NCBI GenBank assembly: GCA_012964845.1
Contig: DTTG01000232.1
Location: 1 to 5,124, forward strand
Direction of reading: 5' to 3'
Length of the DNA: 5,124 nt
From: Fidelibacterota bacterium
GTDB taxonomy: Bacteria > Fidelibacterota > Marinisomatia > SCGC-AAA003-L08 > D37C17
The translations under genes were made by a program, and so were the position numbers. The notes below the pieces were generated by a model. That model worked only from the letters and a program-made list of their open reading frames with translations, did no database searches and was not told the DNA's origin. Below, piece by piece: positions 1 through 5,124 of this stretch (its first letter is position 1; the number at the start of each line of letters is the position of its first letter).

Positions 1-44
1 CATACTTTGGTAGTGCTAAACCCTTTTAATGCTTCATTTTTCAT
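1..44 (-). CDS. Possible N-terminal start of a minus-strand gene, cut by the window edge
   Basis: From an ATG read on the minus strand at 44-42, the frame stays open to the window edge and would encode MKNEALKGFSTTKV. The residue mix is that of a soluble protein start, and the position, 117 bases downstream of the hydrolase stop on the same strand, is where a next gene would begin. The sequence just upstream is AT-rich and shows no clear Shine-Dalgarno site, as for the hydrolase gene next to it. Fourteen codons are too few to identify a family or to exclude a chance open frame. A second in-frame ATG is not visible. The call rests only on position and open frame. Confidence 0.3.
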   Translation of the reverse strand, partial: MKNEALKGFSTTKV

Positions 45-161
45 AAAGTTACATTTTATAAAAAAATAAATACTGGATATAAGTCACAAAATAAATAATT
101 TGAAATTTAAAATTGGATGTAGCTGGAGAATAGTCTTGGCTTTCAGGTTATATTTAAATCA

Positions 162-1265
162 CTACAAATTCAATTCGAAAAAAGATACTATTCGGGAATT
201 TAAAAGGATCCGTAATTCGTCTAAATCCATTGTTCCCGAAATTCCAAATTTACTGCTGGCGCTATTAAATTGTGGAGTATCAGAATAATCAAAATGATTG
301 GTTCCGTCTAAAATTAGTTTTTCAGCTGATGCGGTGGATGCTGCAATCAAAGTATCCAAATTTTCATAATTAACCGGATTGGTCCAGTAAGTCTGCCCCA
401 TAAATAGAAAGGGAACCTTAAGCCCCTTTTTAATGATTGATTGCTCTATTGGGACCAACCAACCATCTAAAGCAATGCATGCATCCAAACGTGTATCTCT
501 AGATGATGCCACAATAGCAGTTCCGCCGCCAAAGGAATGCCCCATAATTCCAACTCGCCCCAAATCAATCATATTCCAGAAGCTATCATCCCCACCCTGA
601 ATATCCTTGATATAGTCTAAAACAAAGGATACATCCGCCACTCGAGTATTTATCTGGGGCAATCGAATATTCCAAAATTCTTCCGTAGTAACTTCCCCAA
701 TAATTGCAGATCGGTAATCGGCACTGCTTCCATCATTAAAAATCGTAACATTGGCATCAAAGGCATGATCCATAGCGAGAGCAATAAAACCTTTACTGGC
801 AAGTTCTTCCATTTGAATCGTATTCTGCATCCGCATTCCACCCAAACCGTGAGAAAATATTACCAATGGATAGGGCTCTATTGCAGATTTGAGAGCTGCA
901 TTCAAATAAGAATTTGAATTTACATCCTGAATATGCTTGATCATAAATGGGGGAAGTTCAACCTGTTCAGAAATAGGCTTAATACGATGTTGAGCAAAAT
1001 CTAAATAAGGTACAGGAACACCAGTTACTTCATCAGTTGGATACCAAACCTGTACTACAATTTTCCGAAAATCCCCTTCTTTTTCCGTGAACCATTCCTC
1101 TCGTTTATTATCTTCCCAATTAAAAACACGTGTGCCAACCGAAAATGAGCCTGTTGGTGCAGGAATATCCTGGAAAGGAATTAATAGGGGAATGATGGTA
1201 CTGCATGAGCTGAAAAGCAGCATACTCATCAAAGCGATAGATTTGGATTTTAATTTATATATCAT
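162..1265 (-). CDS. PAF-acetylhydrolase-like alpha/beta hydrolase lipoprotein
   Basis: This 367-residue serine esterase probably cleaves short or oxidised acyl esters, as platelet-activating-factor acetylhydrolases do; its true substrate is unknown. The N-terminus has a basic stretch (KLKSK), a hydrophobic core and a lipobox-like LFSSC, giving a predicted lipidated Cys21. Phe at -3 is slightly unusual. Residues 22-23 are Ser-Thr, not Asp, so the envelope location is more likely the outer membrane. The hydrolase core shows YP near residues 75-76, the oxyanion-side FSHGLGG at 137-143, the nucleophile elbow GHSFGG with Ser244, Asp267 in ALDGWLVP, and His324 in GTNHFDYSD. The 23-residue Ser-Asp spacing and the LDxW context match my memory of human plasma PAF-AH (Ser273, Asp296, His351). 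The ATG at 1265 is chosen because it gives a complete signal peptide; the A-rich leader has no strong ribosome site. The gene lies 136 bases downstream of the cold-shock gene on the same strand. A related dienelactone hydrolase or other lipase is the main alternative. Confidence 0.88.
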   Translation of the reverse strand: MIYKLKSKSIALMSMLLFSSCSTIIPLLIPFQDIPAPTGSFSVGTRVFNWEDNKREEWFTEKEGDFRKIVVQVWYPTDEVTGVPVPYLDFAQHRIKPISEQVELPPFMIKHIQDVNSNSYLNAALKSAIEPYPLVIFSHGLGGMRMQNTIQMEELASKGFIALAMDHAFDANVTIFNDGSSADYRSAIIGEVTTEEFWNIRLPQINTRVADVSFVLDYIKDIQGGDDSFWNMIDLGRVGIMGHSFGGGTAIVASSRDTRLDACIALDGWLVPIEQSIIKKGLKVPFLFMGQTYWTNPVNYENLDTLIAASTASAEKLILDGTNHFDYSDTPQFNSASSKFGISGTMDLDELRILLNSRIVSFFELNL

Positions 1266-1333
1266 GATTATTTTGTTTTATTTCTTTAATTACGTCTGAA
1301 TGCTCCCGAAACAATTAATCGAATCGGATTAAC

Positions 1334-1339
1334 ATTATA
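1334..1339 (-). promoter_or_regulatory. Possible -10 box for the hydrolase gene
   Basis: Read on the minus strand this is a perfect TATAAT, 68 bases upstream of the hydrolase ATG. It would leave a leader of about 60 bases. No good TTGACA-like -35 element sits 16-18 bases upstream; the candidates there (such as AACCAA) are poor. In AT-rich DNA a TATAAT can arise by chance, and many FCB-group promoters use a different -7 consensus, so this is only suggestive of an independent promoter. Confidence 0.28.
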
Positions 1340-1351
1340 ATCCTGCGGATT
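1339..1351. other. Small inverted repeat between the cold-shock and hydrolase genes
   Basis: The sequence AATCC-TGC-GGATT can form a five-base-pair hairpin with a three-base loop. A second weak inverted repeat, TTAATC (1315-1320) with GATTAA (1327-1332), lies just beyond it on the minus strand. Neither is followed by a convincing U-run, so a strong intrinsic terminator for the cold-shock transcript is not supported. They may be weak stabilising or terminating structures, or chance. Confidence 0.2.
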
Positions 1352-1401
1352 TCTCTATTGGTTGGACTTACCTTAAATTAAGTGGAAAACTACTTTCTTG
1401 C

Positions 1402-1611
1402 TTAAAGAGGAGTAACTTCTTCCGCATTTTCACCCTTTTCAGAACTCACAACTGTAAATTCCACAGCCTGACCATCTTTCAGGGTTTTGAATCCACTATC
1501 TTTAATACTGGAAAAATGAACAAAGACATCAGAACCGGATTCTCTTTCTATAAATCCAAATCCCTTCCGTTCATTAAACCACTTCACTGTACCTTTTTCA
1601 CGTTCTGCCAT
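1402..1611 (-). CDS. CspA-family cold-shock protein
   Basis: This is a complete 69-residue single-domain cold-shock protein, the standard family length. It should fold as a five-stranded OB barrel that binds single-stranded RNA or DNA in the cytosol and melts RNA secondary structure. The family hallmarks are in place: GTVKWFN at residues 7-13, RNP1 KGFGFI at 16-21, RNP2 VFVHF at 29-33, then SSI and a central [13 protein letters not shown] strand region. The surface aromatics Trp11, Phe18, Phe20, Phe30, His32 and Phe33 form the usual nucleic-acid binding face. The start is well supported by AGGA five bases upstream of the ATG. The gene is divergent from the transporter and on the same strand as the hydrolase. 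Whether it is cold-induced cannot be told from sequence; many family members are constitutive. Confidence 0.96.
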   Translation of the reverse strand: MAEREKGTVKWFNERKGFGFIERESGSDVFVHFSSIKDSGFKTLKDGQAVEFTVVSSEKGENAEEVTPL

Positions 1612-1788
1612 TTTGATCCTATTATTTAATTACCAATTTAAATACAGATGAACCTAATATTCACACCTGAATTTCAGTTAAAAATTTACACATTTTATTA
1701 TTATTTGAGTGTCATTTTATTTTTTTACTATTTTCTTATCCCGGTATATTCAACCCTAGTATTTTTAATAAACTAATGAAAGTGAGAT
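1612..1788. promoter_or_regulatory. Divergent intergenic region with promoters for csp and the POT operon
   Basis: These 177 AT-rich bases separate two divergent start codons and must hold at least the promoters of both units. On the plus strand a TTGAGT (1705-1710) followed after 18 bases by TATTTT (1729-1734) is a possible pair for the transporter; a TATATT at 1745-1750 is another possible -10 box. On the minus strand TTAACT and TATTAG with a 16-base spacer could serve the cold-shock gene. An 11-base near-palindrome, CTGAATTTCAG (1667-1677), lies between the two and might be an operator, but it is short. No riboswitch fold or small gene is evident. The individual boxes are guesses; the presence of divergent promoters is the firm part. 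Confidence 0.4.
1617..1620 (-). promoter_or_regulatory. Ribosome binding site of the cold-shock gene
   Basis: On the minus strand the context is AGGATCAAAATG. AGGA lies five bases before the start codon and is the clearest Shine-Dalgarno site in the window. The other genes have only loose A/G-rich leaders. Confidence 0.6.
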
Positions 1789-3795
1789 ATGAATAAGTAT
1801 TTAACAGCACCCAGGGCATCCAAAGATATACCAAAGGGAATCCCATATATTATAGGTAATGAAGCTGCAGAACGGTTCAGCTTTTACGGCATGAAGGGCA
1901 TTCTGGTTGTTTTCATGACTAAATATCTTCATATCCTCACCGACAACCCCAATCTTGCGGCTATGAACAAAGCCGCCGCTATTGAGCAATACCACAACTT
2001 CACAAGCTGGGTTTATCTTACACCTATCCTTGGGGCACTTCTCGCAGACACATTACTCGGTAAGTACCGAACCATAATCAGCTTGTCGCTGGTCTACTGC
2101 CTAGGGCATCTTACCCTCGCGTTCATGGGTTCGGGTGGCCTTACCCCCGAAGCTTGGATGATGACTGGTCTCGCCCTTATTTCTCTGGGGTCAGGGGGAA
2201 TTAAGCCCTGCGTCTCTGCACATGTGGGGGACCAATTTGGCGAGAGCAACGCGACTTGGCTCACAAAGGTCTTTGGCTGGTTCTATATTTCCATCAACGT
2301 TGGCGCCTTCATTTCCACCATACTTACACCTTGGCTCCTCGAATGGTACGGTCCCCATTTGGCCTTTGGCATTCCTGGTATCTTGATGGCCATCGCAACC
2401 TATGTCTTCTGGCTAGGTCGCAAAAAGTTCATTCATATCCAACCTAAAGGCATGGGCTTCATACGGGAGACATTTAGCAGGGAAGGACTCAGGACCATGA
2501 CCAAATTGGCTATTATCTTTTCCTTTGTTGCAGTCTTTTGGGCATTATTTGACCAGACTGGTTCTTCATGGGTCCTACAAGCCGAAGATCTCAACAGAAA
2601 TTGGCTCGGTGTCCATTGGCTCCCTTCTCAGATTCAAGCCATCAATCCAATCATGATCGTGATTATGGTCCCAATCTTTGCTTTTGGCATCTACCCGGTA
2701 TTGGACAAAGTTTTTCCCCTGACCCCATTGCGAAAGGTAAGTATTGGCCTTTTTGTGATGGTCATTGGATTTGCTATGGTCTCAGTAGTTCAGCAATGGG
2801 TTGATCAAGGTCAGCAACCCTCCATCGGATGGCAAATTTTTGCTTATGCAATCCTAACATCCTCCGAGGTAATGGTCTCTATCACATGCCTTGAATTTGC
2901 CTATACCCAAGCACCTAGATCCATGAAGTCAGTGATTATGGCGTTATTTTTGATGTCTGTTTCTTTGGGTAATTTCTTTACCGCAGGCGTCAATTCATTT
3001 ATCCAGGTACCAAATCAACTGGTAGCAGCGACCTCTCTCAACATGACAATTCAAGCCAAAGACAAAAATGGTAAAAAGCTATTAAGCACACAGGAAGATA
3101 TTCTTAAACTCACCTCTCAAACAAAAGACATAAACGGTAACAGTATACAATACATAACCAATCAAGAAGGGAGCTACACCCTTATATTAGCAGGAAAAGA
3201 CGGTACATTTGGCACCACTACCGATATCCGGTTGAAATTTTCCAAGGGTGGGAAGCAAATTGCGGTAAAGACAGCTGAAAAAACAAACCTCAACACAGCC
3301 TTTGTAAAAATTAAATCCTATTTTGATAGCAATAAAAATACTCTTCCAAAAACCCAAGCAGGTACAGACCTCATCAAAAGCATAATCGATAATTGGGGAT
3401 CACCCCTACAATATCGTTTGGTCAATCGCAATATGTTTCGCATAACCAGCCTGGGCGCAGACAAGAATTACATGACAGAAAATGATATTGTTCTTGTTAG
3501 TACCATCAGTCGCCCAAGTAAAGACGAAAGCGCGAAGAAGAAACCTTATAGCTGGCGCGAAAATCGGATCATTGAACTGAAGGGTGATGAAGGAAAGAGG
3601 GAAGTCGTGAAAAGTCGAGGGGGCATTAAGGAAATCGAATTTGACACCGCCATAATGGTTGGAGGACAAACCAACCTCGAAGGGTCAGACTATTTTTGGT
3701 TCTTTACTTGGTTGATGCTTGGTACTGCTCTTGTGTTTGTTTTTGTAGCTTTTTTGTACAAACCCAAAACCTATCTTCACGAAGAAACAAAGTGA
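1789..3795 (+). CDS. POT/PTR2-family proton-coupled transporter with a large periplasmic insert
   Basis: This 668-residue inner-membrane carrier of the major facilitator superfamily is predicted to import di- and tripeptides with protons. Family signatures are clear: ExxERFSFYG at 25-34 in helix 1, GSGGIKPCVSAHVGDQF at 134-150, the PTR2 signature around FYISINVGAF at 165-174, FWALFDQTGSSW at 250-261, PSQIQAINP at 279-287, and SSE358-360 followed by LEFAYTQAPRSMKS at 368-381. I count about 12 helices, roughly 28-50, 72-92, 96-115, 120-138, 162-182, 190-210, 238-256, 286-305, 316-336, 347-372, 382-406 and 635-657. The short link between helices 6 and 7 leaves no room for the extra HA/HB pair of many bacterial POTs. 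Residues about 407-634 form a periplasmic insert, described separately, that makes the protein longer than the usual 450-520. The ATG at 1789 fits the family N-terminus and has only a weak AAAGTGAG leader. Its stop overlaps the deaminase start. Family is certain; the substrate (peptide, or other POT cargo) is not. Confidence 0.95.
   Translation: MNKYLTAPRASKDIPKGIPYIIGNEAAERFSFYGMKGILVVFMTKYLHILTDNPNLAAMNKAAAIEQYHNFTSWVYLTPILGALLADTLLGKYRTIISLSLVYCLGHLTLAFMGSGGLTPEAWMMTGLALISLGSGGIKPCVSAHVGDQFGESNATWLTKVFGWFYISINVGAFISTILTPWLLEWYGPHLAFGIPGILMAIATYVFWLGRKKFIHIQPKGMGFIRETFSREGLRTMTKLAIIFSFVAVFWALFDQTGSSWVLQAEDLNRNWLGVHWLPSQIQAINPIMIVIMVPIFAFGIYPVLDKVFPLTPLRKVSIGLFVMVIGFAMVSVVQQWVDQGQQPSIGWQIFAYAILTSSEVMVSITCLEFAYTQAPRSMKSVIMALFLMSVSLGNFFTAGVNSFIQVPNQLVAATSLNMTIQAKDKNGKKLLSTQEDILKLTSQTKDINGNSIQYITNQEGSYTLILAGKDGTFGTTTDIRLKFSKGGKQIAVKTAEKTNLNTAFVKIKSYFDSNKNTLPKTQAGTDLIKSIIDNWGSPLQYRLVNRNMFRITSLGADKNYMTENDIVLVSTISRPSKDESAKKKPYSWRENRIIELKGDEGKREVVKSRGGIKEIEFDTAIMVGGQTNLEGSDYFWFFTWLMLGTALVFVFVAFLYKPKTYLHEETK
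3127..3234 (+). repeat. Pseudopilin-like repeat unit 1 within the POT insert
   Basis: Residues 447-482 of the transporter read DxxGNSIQY, then YTLILAGKDG, then FGTTTDIRL. This resembles the end of GspG-type pseudopilins and related secreted proteins (D-x-W-G-N-P-x-Y, then Y-x-I-x-S-x-G-x-D-G, then G-T-x-D-D-I), where the Asp residues and main-chain carbonyls bind calcium. The Trp of the motif is Asn449 here. It aligns without gaps to unit 2, 87 residues later, with 10 of 36 identical residues: Asp447, Gly450, Gln454, Tyr455, Gly469, Asp471, Thr476, Asp479, Ile480 and Leu482. The motif is recognised by eye. Confidence 0.6.
3388..3495 (+). repeat. Pseudopilin-like repeat unit 2 within the POT insert
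   Basis: Residues 534-569 read DNWGSPLQY, then FRITSLGADKN, then TENDIVL. This copy keeps the signature WG-x-P-x-x-Y and the S-x-G-A-D followed by D-I, and is the more convincing match to the GspG C-terminal pattern. The preceding segment, with Tyr511, Asp513, LPKTQAGTDL at 519-528, also recalls the pseudopilin run of helix end, 'YPT-x-x-x-G' and 'L' before 'DPWG'. The N-terminal methylation site and hydrophobic helix of true pseudopilins are absent, so only the globular part is represented. Confidence 0.65.
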
Positions 3796-4847
3796 AAATT
3801 ACAAAAGATTTACTTCATAAACTTCCCAAGGCCGAACTCCATTGCCATTTGGATGGCTCTCTGCGCGTTTCCACTATTTTAGACTTGGCTGCTCATCAAA
3901 AAGTGCAGCTCCCTGCTGATAATCAAGAGGATTTACACAATATTTTGGCCATAAAGGGGAAGATGAAAAATTTAGAAGAATATCTGGAAATATTTGATAT
4001 TACTCTGTCCGTTTTGCAAACCCCTGAATCATTAACCCGCGTTTCGTATGAGCTGGCTGAAGATTGCTGGAATGATGGTGTCCGTTATGTGGAAGTTAGA
4101 TATTCCCCCATTCTTCACACCCAAAAGGGCATGACCTCCTCCGAATCGGTAGATGCGGTTAAAATTGGGCTGGATCAGGCAGAAAAAGAATTTGGAATTA
4201 AGACTGGTATAATTCTCTGCGGAATTCGAAACATATCCCCAGAAGTTTCCCTGAAGCTGGCTGATCTGGCAGTACAATATAAAAACCGCGGCGTGGTGGG
4301 ATTTGATCTTGCAGGAGCAGAAGAGAACTTTCCGGCTAAACATCATCAGGAAGCTTTTGAGTTAATTCTCAAGAAAAATATTAACGCCACCCTTCATGCC
4401 GGAGAAGCATTTGGACCGGAAAGTATTCATCAGGCAATTCACGCTTGTGGCGCCCACCGCATCGGTCATGGTACTCGATTAATGGAAAATAAAGACTTAA
4501 TGGCATTTGTGAATGACCATAGAATATCCCTTGAAATTTGCCTAAAAAGCAATATTCAGACTCGGTCAATTCCAACCCTAGAGGCACATCCCTTTAAGTA
4601 TTATTTAGACCAGCATTTGCGGGTGACGCTGAATACCGATAATCGTCTCATCTCAGATACCACCCTCACCGATGAATACCTGCTGGCAGTAAATACGTTT
4701 AATCTCACATTGCAGGATATCCGCACCATCATTATAAACGGATTCAAAAGTGCATTTCTGCCACATAACGAACGTAGAGAATTAATTAGAGAGGTTGTGG
4801 ATGAATTGGAGGCAGAATTTAGTTTCGATAAACGGGTAATCGTCTAA
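3792..4847 (+). CDS. add: Adenosine deaminase
   Basis: The 351-residue product is predicted to hydrolyse adenosine (and deoxyadenosine) to inosine and ammonia in cytosolic purine salvage. It is a zinc-dependent TIM-barrel amidohydrolase of normal family length. Metal ligands and catalytic residues are visible: His17 and His19 in ELHCHLDGSL, GFDLAG at 170-175, His202 and the proton-shuttling Glu205 in LHAGE, His226 in HRIGHGTRL, SNIQT at 253-257, and Asp283 in LNTDNRLIS. The residue after Asp283 is Asn where the animal enzymes have a second Asp; as I recall, NTDNR is the normal form in Streptomyces-type deaminases. I chose the GTG at 3792 because it overlaps the transporter stop (GTGA) and places the conserved LPKAELHCHLDGSL at the usual distance from the N-terminus. 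The frame runs open upstream to 3696, but that part only shadows the transporter. Adenine or 6-aminodeoxyfutalosine deaminase activity is a less likely alternative within the superfamily. Confidence 0.93.
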   Translation: MKITKDLLHKLPKAELHCHLDGSLRVSTILDLAAHQKVQLPADNQEDLHNILAIKGKMKNLEEYLEIFDITLSVLQTPESLTRVSYELAEDCWNDGVRYVEVRYSPILHTQKGMTSSESVDAVKIGLDQAEKEFGIKTGIILCGIRNISPEVSLKLADLAVQYKNRGVVGFDLAGAEENFPAKHHQEAFELILKKNINATLHAGEAFGPESIHQAIHACGAHRIGHGTRLMENKDLMAFVNDHRISLEICLKSNIQTRSIPTLEAHPFKYYLDQHLRVTLNTDNRLISDTTLTDEYLLAVNTFNLTLQDIRTIIINGFKSAFLPHNERRELIREVVDELEAEFSFDKRVIV

Positions 4848-4848
4848 A

Positions 4849-5124
4849 CTACTTACGAATAACTGCTATCTTAGAGACCTTATTTCGTTCAGAAGGGTGA
4901 TGAGCCGACACAAGATAAACAGCAGTGCCAACACGATCTCCTCGTGTATTTGTACCATCCCAAATTGCTTGTGACTCGTTGGAAGGTAAATTGATTTCCT
5001 TAATGAGTGAACCGGTTATGGTCATTATTTTAATGATAGAGCCAGATGGTATATTTTTAATTATTACCCAGTCATCATCTGGAATGATAAACGGGTTTGG
5101 TGAAATATACATACTCTGCTTTTT
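4849..5124 (-). CDS. C-terminal end of a secreted protein with FlgD/T9SS-like module (partial)
   Basis: The last 91 codons of a minus-strand gene lie here; the frame is open through the window edge (KKQS precedes the first visible Met), so that Met at 5112 is not the start. The module starts with SPNPF, continues with IPSGSIIKIMTITGSLIKEI and IWDGTNTRGDRVGTAVYLV, and ends with KIAVIRK. This is the layout of the Ig-like C-terminal module shared by FlgD-like and type IX secretion sorting domains: PNPF, a G-x-x-I/V turn, WDG-x-N-x-x-G-x-x-V-x-x-x-VYL, then a basic end. The KIAVIRK ending recalls PorZ, a type IX secretion surface component, and two-component-propeller proteins. The protein is probably exported and surface-bound. 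The main domain lies outside the window, so the function is unknown. It converges on the deaminase with one base between the stop codons. Confidence 0.8.
   Translation of the reverse strand, partial: KKQSMYISPNPFIIPDDDWVIIKNIPSGSIIKIMTITGSLIKEINLPSNESQAIWDGTNTRGDRVGTAVYLVSAHHPSERNKVSKIAVIRK

Larger units (their letters stand above)
3016..3684 (+). other. Extracytoplasmic insert domain of the POT transporter
   Basis: This codes for about residues 410-632, a hydrophilic, Lys/Asn/Thr-rich block without membrane segments between helices 11 and 12. With a cytosolic N-terminus and 12 helices the loop faces the periplasm. It contains two pseudopilin-like repeats (residues 447-482 and 534-569), a linker with a short SYFDSNKNTLP segment at 510-520, and a basic tail (about 570-632) that I do not recognise. 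Mammalian PepT1 and PepT2 carry an extracellular domain too, but between helices 9 and 10, so this would be an independent insertion at another site. Hand-counted GC is clearly lower than in the helix-coding part. Confidence 0.75.

Noticed and set aside
100..288. Plus-strand open frame of 62 codons
   Set aside because: It lies mostly antisense to the end of the well-supported hydrolase gene, shows no family features and has no ribosome site.
1087..1299. Plus-strand open frame of 70 codons with a hydrophobic C-terminus
   Set aside because: It is antisense to the hydrolase signal peptide region; the hydrophobic end comes from AT-rich intergenic DNA.
1315..1351. Inverted repeats as an intrinsic terminator of the cold-shock gene
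   Set aside because: The stems are five or six base pairs, AT-rich, and lack a following U-run on the minus strand.
3406..3669. Minus-strand open frame of 87 codons inside the transporter insert
   Set aside because: It is antisense to a coding region with coherent repeat motifs, and has no start signal or family match.
3696..3791. In-frame upstream extension of the deaminase by 32 residues
   Set aside because: It overlaps the last helix of the transporter in another frame, is Cys-rich and unlike any deaminase N-terminus; the GTG at 3792 gives the normal length.
4032..4346. Minus-strand open frame of 104 codons inside the deaminase gene
   Set aside because: It is fully antisense to conserved deaminase sequence and its translation has no recognisable motif.

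Overview
The window looks like ordinary chromosomal DNA from a free-living Gram-negative bacterium of the FCB group (Bacteroidota, Balneolota, Neomarinimicrobiota or a relative). Three things point there. The 3'-edge gene ends in a FlgD/T9SS-type C-terminal sorting or Ig-like module. There is a lipoprotein esterase of plasma PAF-acetylhydrolase type. The intergenic DNA is AT-rich with weak Shine-Dalgarno sequences. The phylum is an inference; the window has no rRNA or marker gene to fix it. I see no mobile element, CRISPR array, tRNA or rRNA.

Layout. Bases 1-44 may hold the first codons of a minus-strand gene leaving the window. Bases 162-1265 (minus) encode a lipoprotein alpha/beta hydrolase related to PAF-acetylhydrolase. 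Bases 1402-1611 (minus) encode a CspA-family cold-shock protein. A 177-base divergent intergenic region (1612-1788) separates it from a plus-strand pair: a 12-helix POT/PTR2 transporter (1789-3795) and an adenosine deaminase (3792-4847), which overlap by four bases (GTGA). Tail-to-tail with the deaminase, after one spacer base, is the C-terminal end of a minus-strand gene (4849 to the window edge) whose module resembles the C-terminus of PorZ-like and other secreted proteins. No gene-free stretch exceeds 300 bases; the longest is 177.

How the genes may work together. The transporter and deaminase are almost certainly co-translated, suggesting an uptake and salvage pair: import of peptides, or perhaps nucleoside-containing compounds, followed by cytosolic conversion of adenosine to inosine and ammonia. 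The cold-shock gene and hydrolase share a strand but are 136 bases apart, and a TATAAT-like box between them suggests separate transcription.

The most unusual item is inside the transporter. Between its last two membrane helices lies an extracytoplasmic insert of about 225 residues. It carries two tandem copies, exactly 87 residues apart, of a motif resembling the calcium-binding C-terminal end of GspG-type pseudopilins. Pseudopilin-like modules inside a POT carrier are not something I know as described.
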